Below, one piece after another: positions 27,029 through 35,517 of a stretch of DNA of 47,931 bases (its first letter is position 1; each line of letters starts with the position of its first letter). The DNA lies in contig JAEZCO010000003.1 of assembly GCA_023433505.1 (NCBI GenBank), positions 1 through 47,931 on the forward strand, in the 5' to 3' direction. The notes beneath the pieces are model-generated. The model made no database searches, had not been told where the DNA came from, and saw only the letters and a program-made list of their open reading frames with translations. Source of the stretch: Bacillota bacterium (lineage in GTDB: Bacteria > Bacillota > Clostridia > Acetivibrionales > DTU013). Both the position numbers and the translations under genes were made by a program.

Positions 27029-27886
27029 ATGCAGCAAAGAAAGCCGGAATGGCTTAGAGTAAGGGTTAGCGGAGGTTCAAAACGGGAAGAGGTGGAGGAG
27101 ATACTCAAACGCCTGTCCCTGCACACGGTCTGTGAGCAGGCAAGCTGTCCCAATATAATGGAATGCTTCGGCAGAAGGACAGCCACCTTTATGATCCTGG
27201 GAAAGGTCTGTACCAGGAACTGTACTTTTTGCGATGTCCATAAGGGATTTCCCGATAGGGTGGATGCCGATGAGCCGCTGCATGTGGCGCAGGCTGTAAA
27301 AGAATTGAATCTTCGGCATGTAGTAATTACATCGGTTACAAGGGACGACCTGGCTGATGGAGGCGCAGGACACTATGCGGCTGTTATCAACAAAGTCCGG
27401 GAACTGAATCCCAAGGTAGTTATCGAAGTATTGATCCCTGATTTTGAAGGGTCTTATGAAGCCCTGGCAACAGTAATCAAAGCCCGGCCGGATATATTGA
27501 ACCACAATGTTGAAACTGTGCCGCGCCTTTATCCTGAGGTAAGGCCGATGGCTGTCTACCGCAGGTCCCAGGAGCTGCTTGAAAATGTAAAAAAGCTTAG
27601 CAATGACACATATACAAAATCAGGCATCATGCTTGGTCTCGGGGAGAAGGAACAGGAAGTGCTGGAGGTCTTTAGGGACCTAAGGGCGGCAGGCTGCGAT
27701 TTCCTGACGGTAGGCCAGTATCTTGCCCCATCAAAAGACCACCATCCGGTAGTGGAATATGTGCATCCGGATGTCTTTGAAAGCTACAAAGCAAAGGCTC
27801 TTGACATGGGCTTCAAATATGTTGCTTCGGCGCCTTTGGTAAGAAGCTCCTATCAGGCGGACAAAGCCATGGAAGGTCATGCTTAG
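27029..27886 (+). CDS. lipA: Lipoyl synthase LipA
   Basis: This 285-residue radical-SAM enzyme inserts two sulfurs into the octanoyl group. The auxiliary iron-sulfur cluster motif is CEQASCPNIMEC, the radical-SAM motif is CTRNCTFC, and the family-typical C-terminal serine is in LVRSSYQA. GGGAGG lies before the ATG. The last 4 bases overlap the stop of the convergent YitT gene. Confidence 0.97.
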   Translation: MQQRKPEWLRVRVSGGSKREEVEEILKRLSLHTVCEQASCPNIMECFGRRTATFMILGKVCTRNCTFCDVHKGFPDRVDADEPLHVAQAVKELNLRHVVITSVTRDDLADGGAGHYAAVINKVRELNPKVVIEVLIPDFEGSYEALATVIKARPDILNHNVETVPRLYPEVRPMAVYRRSQELLENVKKLSNDTYTKSGIMLGLGEKEQEVLEVFRDLRAAGCDFLTVGQYLAPSKDHHPVVEYVHPDVFESYKAKALDMGFKYVASAPLVRSSYQADKAMEGHA

Positions 27887-28740
27887 TGGATTGACCGCTT
27901 TTTGTGCTTTCCTCCCATGGTGTCGGAAACATCGGTCACTGTGACAAAGGCATCTTCGTCAAAGTCGTTGATGATGGATTTAAGTTTCGCTACCTCCAGA
28001 CGTGTTACAACAGAATACAGGATGGTCTTTTCACCTCCGGAATATCCGCCCTTTCCCTCCAGGAAGGTAACTCCTCTTCCAAGCCGGGCGGTTATTGCCT
28101 CCGCTATTTCGGGGCCGTTGTCCGATACGATGATGGCTGCTTTGGCTTCGTCAAGACCCTCGATGGTAATATCGATTACCTTGAAGGCGATAAAGTATGC
28201 TATCAGCGAGTACATTGCCTTATCCCATCCGAAAACCAGCCCCGCGCTGCTCAGGATAAAAATATTGAAGAACATTACAATCTGGCCTACGGAAAAAACA
28301 GACCGCTTGTTCAATACGATGGCAACAATTTCCGTCCCATCCAGCGAGCCTCCGTAGCGAATAATCATACCTACGCCGACGCCCAGAATAATACCGCCGA
28401 AAATGGTAGCCAGAAGGATATCGTTGGTCAGACTGGGAATGGGGTGGAATACGGAAACCCAGAAGGAGAAGGAGCTGACTGCAAAAAGAGAGGAGACTAC
28501 GAAGGTTTTTCCAATCTGCTTGTATCCCCAGAAGAGGAAGGGTAAATTCAAGGCGAAGGTAAAAATTCCCAGGGGCATTTTTGTAAGATAGCTTGAGATG
28601 ATTGAAACACCGACGACTCCTCCGTCGATGATATTGTTGGGTATGAGAAAGAATTCCAATCCTGATGCCGCCAGGATTGAGCCCAGGAAAAGAAAGATAT
28701 ATTTGCGGAAAATTCTTACGGCTTTATTTTTTTTAGTCAT
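27883..28740 (-). CDS. YitT family membrane protein (DUF161 and DUF2179)
   Basis: This 285-residue protein has about six hydrophobic segments in the first 190 residues (for example YIFLFLGSILAASGLEFFLI and IFGGIILGVGVGMIIRYGGS) and a soluble C-terminal DUF2179 domain (GRGVTFLEGKGGYSGGEKTI). The family is widespread in Firmicutes; a transport role is assumed but not settled. GAGGGGG precedes the ATG at 28740; two in-frame ATGs just upstream are less well placed. It ends overlapping lipA by 4 bases in convergent orientation. Confidence 0.9.
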   Translation of the reverse strand: MTKKNKAVRIFRKYIFLFLGSILAASGLEFFLIPNNIIDGGVVGVSIISSYLTKMPLGIFTFALNLPFLFWGYKQIGKTFVVSSLFAVSSFSFWVSVFHPIPSLTNDILLATIFGGIILGVGVGMIIRYGGSLDGTEIVAIVLNKRSVFSVGQIVMFFNIFILSSAGLVFGWDKAMYSLIAYFIAFKVIDITIEGLDEAKAAIIVSDNGPEIAEAITARLGRGVTFLEGKGGYSGGEKTILYSVVTRLEVAKLKSIINDFDEDAFVTVTDVSDTMGGKHKKRSIH

Positions 28741-28785
28741 TTTCATCCCCCTCACACTAAAAAATCAGCACCGGTACAATTGATT

Positions 28786-28838
28786 CCAAAGATGCATCAG
28801 GCATATGTTTTGCATGTAAATGCCTGATGCACCTTTGG
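28786..28838. terminator. Long hairpin, probable terminator of the small membrane protein gene
   Basis: CCAAAGATGCATCAGGCAT at the left pairs with ATGCCTGATGCACCTTTGG at the right, 19 bp with a single wobble. It lies between the small gene at 28871-28999 and the YitT start on the same strand. A T-rich stretch follows only on the plus side, so the direction of action is uncertain. Confidence 0.6.
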
Positions 28839-28870
28839 AGTAATTTTTATCTATTATTTATTCCCTTTAT

Positions 28871-28999
28871 TTATTTTATTTCCTTGTTGGATTTTTCCAT
28901 GTCCTTCAGCGTGGCTTTTGTTGCAAAGTGTGAAACGATAATTCCGCCCACAATAATAACAACGCCAAGAATGATTACTCCAATAGTTACTGCGTCCAA
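28871..28999 (-). CDS. Small single-pass membrane protein, TTG start
   Basis: This 42-residue protein begins at TTG (28999), preceded by AAGGAGG with 8 bases spacing, one of the best ribosome sites in the window. It reads a hydrophobic segment (AVTIGVIILGVVIIVGGIIV) and then a charged tail (TLKDMEKSNKEIK). The coding strand is minus; an apparent plus-strand ORF here is its shadow. It is below usual gene-calling length. The function is unknown. A signal-like protein gene lies just upstream on the same strand. Confidence 0.7.
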   Translation of the reverse strand: MDAVTIGVIILGVVIIVGGIIVSHFATKATLKDMEKSNKEIK

Positions 29000-29023
29000 T
29001 ATATTCACCTCCTTTATCCAGAT

Positions 29024-29416
29024 TCAGATAAGGGCGTGAATCATCCTGTATTTGCTTCCGTTAAAATAACTGGAAAGTATTTTTTTGGTTTCCTGCCGGA
29101 TATCGATGAGAATAAAGGTTTGCCTGAGATTTTGCAAGGAATTGCATAAAAAACAGGTTAATGGTTGAAAAAGATTGAATAGTCTTGGCAAATTGGCTTT
29201 GAAGATGGAGGTCTGCTTTCCAAGACTGATTAAAGCCGGGTCTGGAGCGAGTATTTTTGCATATACCAGGTCATGAGCATTGTGGGCAGCTTCAATATAC
29301 CCGTCAGCGCTGTTTGCTGTGACAGGGATTGCTTGAAACAGTAGTATTAAGATGACGATGATAATGCAAAATTTATTTTTCAAATCCCTTACGCATCTTT
29401 CTAAAAAAATTTTCAC
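29024..29416 (-). CDS. Hypothetical small secreted protein
   Basis: The ORF encodes up to 130 residues with a signal-peptide-like N-terminus (KNKFCIIIVILILLFQAIPV, then TANS as a possible cleavage site) and a short mature part with two nearby cysteines (CFLC). The GTG at the 5' end lacks a ribosome site and lies only about 5 bases after a TATAAT-like box, so translation may begin at a later TTG before the signal peptide. The family is not recognised, and it may be a lineage-specific or decaying gene. Confidence 0.5.
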   Translation of the reverse strand: MKIFLERCVRDLKNKFCIIIVILILLFQAIPVTANSADGYIEAAHNAHDLVYAKILAPDPALISLGKQTSIFKANLPRLFNLFQPLTCFLCNSLQNLRQTFILIDIRQETKKILSSYFNGSKYRMIHALI

Positions 29417-29500
29417 GTTATTATACCATAAATCCGATAGCTTTGCTAATAAAATTATTCCATCTAAGCATGGGAATAAATGCCCTTACAATATATTTAT

Positions 29501-29637
29501 TATAACGAGGCATCAAAAAATGTCCCCCATCTCTGCAGGTGGTGGGTACCGAATTGGTGTTCAGGCGGTGAGCATATCTCCCGCCCGGGATGCATGGGCG
29601 AGCAGCAAATGCAGGACATTTGCGACCAGCCTCGTTG
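29501..29637. repeat. Element bounded by AACGAGGC / GCCTCGTT
   Basis: TATAACGAGGC at the left end and GCCTCGTTGA at the right end are inverted copies. The left part, GAGGCATCAAAAAATGTCCC, recurs at 36599-36618. The right part, AGCAAATGCAGGACATTTGC followed by GACCAGCC, resembles 6274-6300. It looks like a non-autonomous, transposon-like repeat about 137 bases long. Confidence 0.6.
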
Positions 29638-29708
29638 AAACTCCGCGGATGTAATTAATTTTTTCTACAAACGAAAAAATTAATTTTAAATTAGGTCGTT
29701 ATAAGGTT
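29629..29708. repeat. AACGAGGC-type inverted-repeat element (copy 2)
   Basis: GCCTCGTTGAAACTCCGCGG, then TTTTCTACAAACGAAAAAAT, then GGTCGTTATAAGGTT correspond in order to 23051-23135. It shares its GCCTCGTT end with the element at 29501-29637, as if the two were fused at this end. Confidence 0.6.
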
Positions 29709-29796
29709 GACTTTTTTAAGCTGCATGCATATACTATCCAATATACCCCGTGGGGGTATATGCAATCTCAAATAAATTTGGAAGGGAATGAATCCG

Positions 29797-29979
29797 ATGC
29801 AAATAACCGTTGACAAAAAAAGATGTCCCCAGAATCATCGCTGCCCTGCCGTAAAGGTGTGTCCGGCGGGCGCCATCAAGCAAACGGGCTATGGGGCCCC
29901 GGTCATTGATCATGAGAAGTGTATTCAATGTGAGGAATGCGTGATGTTTTGCCCAATGAAGGCAATAGGAGCAAAATAG
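29797..29979 (+). CDS. 4Fe-4S ferredoxin-type protein
   Basis: This 60-residue electron carrier has a second cluster motif of the standard form CIQCEECVMFCP. The first motif is unusual: CPQNHRCPAVKVCP has three cysteines spaced by five residues in place of the normal four. A GGAAGGGA lies 9 bases before the ATG at 29797; the ATG at 29788 is too close to it. It precedes the 2-oxoacid dehydrogenase operon but is separated from it by a hairpin and a promoter. Confidence 0.88.
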   Translation: MQITVDKKRCPQNHRCPAVKVCPAGAIKQTGYGAPVIDHEKCIQCEECVMFCPMKAIGAK

Positions 29980-30039
29980 GGCTGAGCCTCTGAATAAGAG
30001 TAAAAAATCCGATGAATAATAAACTAAAAAAAACCTGTT

Positions 30040-30077
30040 AAAAAAGTCGACGAGCTTTACGTTTCGGAGACTTTTTT
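30040..30077. terminator. Hairpin with flanking A and T runs, bidirectional terminator
   Basis: AAAAAAGTC (30040-30048) is complementary to GACTTTTTT (30069-30077). It separates the ferredoxin gene from the E2 promoter. Confidence 0.65.
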
Positions 30078-30079
30078 CG

Positions 30080-30109
30080 TTGACATATTTTCCTGTAATA
30101 TGTTAGAAT
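30080..30109 (+). promoter_or_regulatory. Promoter of the E2-E3-E1 operon
   Basis: TTGACA (30080-30085), an 18-base spacer and TAGAAT (30104-30109). The 88-base leader contains CACTGTATAGTG, a small palindrome inside GTAACACTGTATAGTGACAA, which could be an operator. Confidence 0.7.
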
Positions 30110-30197
30110 ATATCTTGTTGATGTTAATATGTAACACTGTATAGTGACAAACTAACATTGAAGATTCGAAAAAACTAACAAAAAACAGGAGGTCTAT

Positions 30198-31571
30198 ATG
30201 GCAACACCCGTAATCATGCCACGTCAGGGTCAATCCGTCGAAAGCTGTATCATCGCCAAATGGGCAAAGAAAAAAGGCGACAAGGTGCAAGTCGGAGACA
30301 TTCTATTCACATATGAGACGGACAAGGCTACCTTCGATGAAGAAGCCAAGGTGAGCGGAATACTGCTTGATATCTTTTTTCAGGAAGGGGATGACGTACC
30401 CTGTCTGTTGAACGTTTGCGTCATCGGAAATGAAGGGGAGGATGCTTCGGTATTCAATCCCAATGCAAAGCAGGAAGCCGCACCGGCAGCAGTACCGGCG
30501 GCCGCTGCAGCACCCGAAGTAAAAGCCGAGCCTGAAGCCGAAGCCGTGAAAGCTGAAATTATTCCGCAGGTTCAGGACGGTAAGGTAAAAATATCTCCCC
30601 GTGCAAAAAATCTGGCGGAAAAAATCGGCGCCGATCTGCGCTTTGCCGAGCCCTCGGGTCCCAATGGAAGAATTATTGAAAGGGATGTTGCGGCGCTCAA
30701 AGAAAACGGACACCTTCTTACGCCGGCAGCAAAAGCCTTGAGTCCGGATTCGGCCGTATCGGAGGGTACCGGAATCGGCGGAAGAATCACCGTTGATGAT
30801 GTGAACCGCTTACCTGCCGCAGCTTCCGCAAGCGCAGCCCAACCGGCCCCTGTTGCAGCTCCTGCCGCTGTTTTATCCGAATACGAAGAAATCAAGCTTC
30901 CCAATATACGTAAAATCATTGCAAAATCCATGCATCATTCCTTGTCTACAACAGCTCAGCTTACACTGAATTCATCCTTTGACGCCACCGATGTGCTGGC
31001 TTTCCGTAAAAAGCTAAAAAATGCGGCCGGCAGTATGGGTTTTGAGAATATCACCATTAATGACATCATCCTTTATGCGGTTTCAAGAACGCTGTTGAAT
31101 CACAAGAGCCTGAATGCACATTTCCTGGATGATAAAATGCTGGTTTTCAACAATGTGAACCTGGGAATGGCCGTGGACACCGAGAGAGGACTTATGGTTC
31201 CTACGCTTTTCAATGCAAATCTGAAATCCCTGAATGAGATATCGATAGAAGCCAAAAAACTGGCGGAAAGCTGCCAGAAGGGAACGATCAGTCCTGACGC
31301 CATCAAGGGCGGTACATTTACGATTTCAAATCTGGGTACACTGGATATTGAATCCTTTACACCGGTGCTCAATCCTCCACAGACTGGGATCCTCGGTGTC
31401 AACAACATCATTCAAAGGGTGAAGGAGGTCAACGGCCAATATGTCTACTATCCGGCCATGGGACTGTCTCTCACCTTTGACCACAGGGCGCTTGACGGTG
31501 CGCCGGCTGCCAGGTTCCTCAAGGATTTGAAGACAAACCTGGAGAATTTCAGCGTACTGCTGGCAAAATGA
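30198..31571 (+). CDS. Dihydrolipoamide acyltransferase (E2) of a 2-oxoacid dehydrogenase complex
   Basis: This 457-residue core protein carries the acyl group on a swinging lipoyl arm. It has a lipoyl domain (1-80) with the modified Lys43 in YETDKATFDEEAK, an Ala/Pro/Glu linker, a peripheral-subunit-binding domain (131-167, KISPRAKNLAEKIGAD), a second and shorter one (172-205, LLTPAAKALSPDSAVSEGTG), another Ala/Pro linker, and the catalytic domain (about 225-457) with His429 and Asp433 in TFDHRALDG. AGGAGG precedes the ATG. It is the first gene of the operon with E3 and fused E1. The acyl group (acetyl or branched chain) cannot be told from sequence. Confidence 0.94.
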   Translation: MATPVIMPRQGQSVESCIIAKWAKKKGDKVQVGDILFTYETDKATFDEEAKVSGILLDIFFQEGDDVPCLLNVCVIGNEGEDASVFNPNAKQEAAPAAVPAAAAAPEVKAEPEAEAVKAEIIPQVQDGKVKISPRAKNLAEKIGADLRFAEPSGPNGRIIERDVAALKENGHLLTPAAKALSPDSAVSEGTGIGGRITVDDVNRLPAAASASAAQPAPVAAPAAVLSEYEEIKLPNIRKIIAKSMHHSLSTTAQLTLNSSFDATDVLAFRKKLKNAAGSMGFENITINDIILYAVSRTLLNHKSLNAHFLDDKMLVFNNVNLGMAVDTERGLMVPTLFNANLKSLNEISIEAKKLAESCQKGTISPDAIKGGTFTISNLGTLDIESFTPVLNPPQTGILGVNNIIQRVKEVNGQYVYYPAMGLSLTFDHRALDGAPAARFLKDLKTNLENFSVLLAK

Positions 31572-31625
31572 CAGCCGGGCAGCAGCGGATAAGGATTTGA
31601 TATAAAAAATGCTGGAGGCGATTCA

Positions 31626-32993
31626 ATGATTTATGATCTGATTATAGTAGGCGGCGGCCCTGCCGGGTATCTGGCAGCCGAGAGAGCCGGACATGCGGGG
31701 CTGAACACCCTGCTGATAGAAAAAAGATTTGTGGGAGGCGTTTGCCTCAATGAAGGCTGTATACCTTCCAAAGCCCTTTTGTATTCCGCCAAGCTCTACG
31801 ACTCGGTGAAGCATGGCGAAAAATACGGCGTTACCGCAGGAAATGTTACTTTCAACCATGAAGCGGTGATCGCAAGGAAAAATAAAGTAGTCAAAACACT
31901 TGTTACAGGAATCAAGGCCAAGCTTAAAGGCAGCAATGTAACCGTTGTGGAAGGCCTGGGGGAGATCAGCGGCAGAAATGCCGACGGCTATGAGGTCAAA
32001 GCGGGCAATGAGCGGTACACCGGAAAAAGGCTGCTGATCGCAACGGGGTCCATGCCGGTGGTACCCCCCATCACCGGAGTGAAGGAGGGTGTTGAGAAAG
32101 GCTATGTCCTGACCAACAGAGAAATCCTTGATATCAAAAGTATTCCCGCATCCCTCGTAATCGTGGGCGGCGGCGTCATAGGCCTTGAAATGGCCTCCTA
32201 TTTCAATTCTGCCGGAAGCAAGGTTACGGTCATTGAAATGCTTGATCATATCGCCGGCTTCACCGACAGGCAGATATCGGAGATATTGCTGAAAAACTAT
32301 AAGAAAAAAGGCGTGGAATTCAAGCTGAACTGCAAGGTGGTCGAGGTAAAGGAAGGCGCCGTGGTTTATGAATCCGAAGGCCAAACTTTCACTGCCGATG
32401 CGGAAAAAGTGCTGATGAGTATCGGCCGCAGGCCGGTAGTAAACGGCATCGGACTTGAAACAATCGGTGTGGAGCTGGAAAGAGGCGCTATCAAGGTGGA
32501 TGCCAAAGGCAAGACAAATATCCCGGAAGTATATGCGGCCGGAGATGTAAACGGCACTTCAATGCTGGCTCATACGGCTTACCGTGAGGCTGAGGTGTGC
32601 ATCAACAACATTCTCGGAAAAAAAGACATCATGCGGTACGAAGCCATACCTTCCGTAATTTATACAAACCCTGAAGTGGGCTGTGTCGGCGAAAATGAAG
32701 AAACAGCCAAACAGAAGGGGATCGAGTTTGAGGCAGTCAAGATCTCCATGATGTACAGCGGAAGATATGTGGCTGAGAACGAAGGCGGAGACGGTATTTG
32801 CAAGGTTCTCATCGAAAAGGGCACCAAAAGGCTCATCGGTGTGCATATGATAGGAAATTACGCGTCGGAGCTCATTTACGGCGCAGGGATGATGATCGAA
32901 ACCCAGATGCGGGTCGACGACGTCAAGGAGCTGGTTTTCCCGCACCCCACCGTGTGTGAAGTGATACGTGAAGCAATATTTGAATTTAAATAA
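31626..32993 (+). CDS. lpdA: Dihydrolipoyl dehydrogenase (E3)
   Basis: This 455-residue flavoprotein reoxidises the dihydrolipoyl arm with NAD+. It shows the FAD motif VGGGPAG (8-14), the redox-active disulfide Cys40-Cys45 in GGVCLNEGCIPSKALL, the NAD-binding VIVGGGVIGLEMASYF, the second FAD motif EVYAAGDVNG and the C-terminal HPTVCEVIREA with the catalytic histidine. GGAGG lies about 7 bases before the ATG. It lies 54 bases after E2 and 40 before E1. Confidence 0.96.
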   Translation: MIYDLIIVGGGPAGYLAAERAGHAGLNTLLIEKRFVGGVCLNEGCIPSKALLYSAKLYDSVKHGEKYGVTAGNVTFNHEAVIARKNKVVKTLVTGIKAKLKGSNVTVVEGLGEISGRNADGYEVKAGNERYTGKRLLIATGSMPVVPPITGVKEGVEKGYVLTNREILDIKSIPASLVIVGGGVIGLEMASYFNSAGSKVTVIEMLDHIAGFTDRQISEILLKNYKKKGVEFKLNCKVVEVKEGAVVYESEGQTFTADAEKVLMSIGRRPVVNGIGLETIGVELERGAIKVDAKGKTNIPEVYAAGDVNGTSMLAHTAYREAEVCINNILGKKDIMRYEAIPSVIYTNPEVGCVGENEETAKQKGIEFEAVKISMMYSGRYVAENEGGDGICKVLIEKGTKRLIGVHMIGNYASELIYGAGMMIETQMRVDDVKELVFPHPTVCEVIREAIFEFK

Positions 32994-33033
32994 ATTACGT
33001 TTACTATTAAAGTAGAAAGCTGAGGTTGTTACA

Positions 33034-35505
33034 ATGCCAAAATCATTATTTATCGACCCAAAGGAAGTCAGGAAAAGCGGAAAGGTAAAATTCAAGGATA
33101 TACCCGTAAACCAGTACAAGAAGACCATTGAACAGGAAAAGGCCAACTTCTCCAAGGAGGATTTCCTGAGGATTTACAGGGATATGACCATCATCCGTGA
33201 ATTCGAGACCATGCTCAATGCAATAAAAACCACCAATGAATATAACGGAATCCAATACAACCATCCGGGACCTGCCCATCTCTCCATCGGACAGGAAGCG
33301 GCGTTCGTCGGCCAGGCATACCTGCTGGACAAGGACGACTATATTTTCGGCTCCCACCGGAGCCACGGCGATATCCTGGCCAAAGGCCTTTCGGCGATCC
33401 AGAAGCTGGACGACAAGGCGCTGCTGGACATCATGGAGAAGTTCTTTGGCGGAGTAATTCTCAAGGTGGTTGAAGGAAAACAGAAAAACAAAAACAACGT
33501 GAAGGAACTGGCGGTAGATTTCCTGATCTACGGTACCCTGGCTGAGATCTTTGCAAGAGAAACCGGCTTCCACCGGGGACTTGGCGGTTCCATGCACGCT
33601 TTCTTCACTCCTTTCGGAATCTATCCCAATAACGCTATCGTAGGCGGATCGGGAGACATCTCCGTCGGAGCTGCACTGTACAAAAAGGTCAATAAGAAAA
33701 AAGGTATCGTCATCGGTAATATCGGCGACGCCTCCATGGGCTGCGGACCGGTTTGGGAAGGCCTGATGTTTGCCGCTATGGATCAGTTCAAAACCCTTTG
33801 GGAAGGCGAATACAAAGGCGGACTGCCCTTTATCCTGAATTTCTTCAACAACCAGTACGGAATGGGCGGCCAGACCGTGGGCGAAACCATGGGTTATAAT
33901 ATCCTGGCCCGCGTCGGAGCCGGCGTAAATCCCGAGCAGATGCATGCTGAAAGGGTTGACGGCTACAATCCTCTTGCAGTTATTGATGTAATGAAGAGAA
34001 AGATGAAGATTCTTGAAGAAAAGGACGGTCCGGTTCTGCTTGACACACTGACATACAGATTCACCGGGCATTCTCCGTCGGACGCTTCCAGCTACAGGTC
34101 CAAAGAAGAAATTGAAATGTGGATGGAAAACGACTCCCTGATTGAGTACAGGAATAAGTTAATCCTGGCCGGTGTTGCCAAAGCGGAAGAATTCGATGCA
34201 ATCCTGGAGAATACCAAAGAGCTTATTACCAAGGCTTGCAAGATGGCCACCGACGACAGCCTTTCCCCGAGAATGGATCTGACGAAAAACCCCAATGCCA
34301 TCGGAGATCTCATGTTCTCCAACCAAAGGGTGGAGAAGCTGGAAGACAGGCCTTGTGACGCACTGATTCCAAAGGAAGAAAACCCCAGAGTGCAGCAGAT
34401 ACAGAAAAAGGTAAGAAGCGCCTTCCAGGATGGAAAGCCTGTTTCGAAAAACAAGGTGTACCAGCTCAGGGACGGTATCTTTGAGGCAATTATCGATAAG
34501 TTCTACACAGACCCCACATTGGTTGCCTACGGTGAAGAAAACAGAGATTGGGGCGGCGCTTTTGCAGTATATAGAGGACTTACAGAAGCAATGCCATATC
34601 ACAGGCTCTTCAACTCCCCCATATCCGAAGGCGCTATCGTCGGTACCGCTGTCGGCTACGGACTTTGCGGAGGCAGGGCCATTGTTGAGCTTATGTACTG
34701 CGACTTCCTTGGAAGAGCGGGTGACGAAGTGTTCAACCAGCTTTCCAAATGGCAGTCCATGAGCGCCGGAGTTTTGAAAATGCCTGTCGTTGTAAGGATT
34801 TCCGTGGGTTCCAAATATGGCGCACAGCATTCCCAGGACTGGACTTCCATCGTAGCGCACATCCCGGGATTGAAGGTTGTCTTCCCTGCAACTCCTTATG
34901 ACGCAAAAGGATTAATGAATTCAGCACTTATGGGGACGGACCCCGTCATCTTCTTTGAAAGCCAGAGGATCTATGAAATCGGCGAGATGTTCCACACCGA
35001 AGGCGTGCCGGAAGGGTATTATGAAATTCCTCTGGGCGAACCGGACATCAAGAAGGAAGGCAAGGATATTACCATATTGACCATAGGAGCTACTTTGTAC
35101 AGGGCTCTGGATGCTGCAAAAATACTTGAAGAGAAATATGGCATATCCGCTGAAGTTATAGACGCAAGAAGCATTGTGCCCTTCAATTATGATAAGGTGC
35201 TGGCATCTGTAAAGAAGACAGGTAAGATCGTTCTTGCCAGCGACGCCTGCGAACGAGGCTCACACCTGTCCGACATGGCGCGCAATATTACCGAGCTTGC
35301 CTTCGACGATCTGGATGCACCGCCGGTGGTAATAGGCGCAAAGAACTGGATCACTCCTGCCTATGAATTGGAGGAGGCTTTCTTCCCGCAGCCCGAATGG
35401 ATCGTAGATGCTATTCACGAAAAGATTATGCCCCTGAAGGGTCATGCGGCAAAAAACAATTTTACCGCCAATGAGCAGTTGAGGACAAACAAGCTGGGCG
35501 TATAA
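33034..35505 (+). CDS. Fused alpha-beta E1 of a 2-oxoacid (pyruvate/acetoin-type) dehydrogenase
   Basis: This 823-residue thiamine-diphosphate enzyme decarboxylates the 2-oxoacid (or acetoin) and acylates E2. Residues 1-430 correspond to E1-alpha: SHRSHGD (107-113), GLGGSMHAF (182-190), and the TPP motif GDAS (231) ... NN (272-273). Residues about 465-810 correspond to E1-beta: YGEENRDWGGAF, the catalytic Glu532 in SPISEGAIVGTAVGYG, VELMYCDFLGRAGDE and a C-terminal transketolase domain. Compared with usual E1-alpha it has about 45 extra residues at 120-168 and a longer GD...NN spacing (38 versus the usual 24-27). GCTGAGG lies before the ATG. Substrate is unresolved. Confidence 0.92.
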   Translation: MPKSLFIDPKEVRKSGKVKFKDIPVNQYKKTIEQEKANFSKEDFLRIYRDMTIIREFETMLNAIKTTNEYNGIQYNHPGPAHLSIGQEAAFVGQAYLLDKDDYIFGSHRSHGDILAKGLSAIQKLDDKALLDIMEKFFGGVILKVVEGKQKNKNNVKELAVDFLIYGTLAEIFARETGFHRGLGGSMHAFFTPFGIYPNNAIVGGSGDISVGAALYKKVNKKKGIVIGNIGDASMGCGPVWEGLMFAAMDQFKTLWEGEYKGGLPFILNFFNNQYGMGGQTVGETMGYNILARVGAGVNPEQMHAERVDGYNPLAVIDVMKRKMKILEEKDGPVLLDTLTYRFTGHSPSDASSYRSKEEIEMWMENDSLIEYRNKLILAGVAKAEEFDAILENTKELITKACKMATDDSLSPRMDLTKNPNAIGDLMFSNQRVEKLEDRPCDALIPKEENPRVQQIQKKVRSAFQDGKPVSKNKVYQLRDGIFEAIIDKFYTDPTLVAYGEENRDWGGAFAVYRGLTEAMPYHRLFNSPISEGAIVGTAVGYGLCGGRAIVELMYCDFLGRAGDEVFNQLSKWQSMSAGVLKMPVVVRISVGSKYGAQHSQDWTSIVAHIPGLKVVFPATPYDAKGLMNSALMGTDPVIFFESQRIYEIGEMFHTEGVPEGYYEIPLGEPDIKKEGKDITILTIGATLYRALDAAKILEEKYGISAEVIDARSIVPFNYDKVLASVKKTGKIVLASDACERGSHLSDMARNITELAFDDLDAPPVVIGAKNWITPAYELEEAFFPQPEWIVDAIHEKIMPLKGHAAKNNFTANEQLRTNKLGV

Positions 35506-35517
35506 ACGATAAGCAGA

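Noticed and set aside
28827..29039. 70-codon hydrophobic open frame on the plus strand
   Set aside because: It is the antisense of the 42-residue membrane protein, which has the strong ribosome site on the minus strand.
33046..34071. 341-codon frame antisense to the E1 gene
   Set aside because: It is a shadow of a long GC-balanced coding region; the plus-strand frame has clear E1 motifs and a start.
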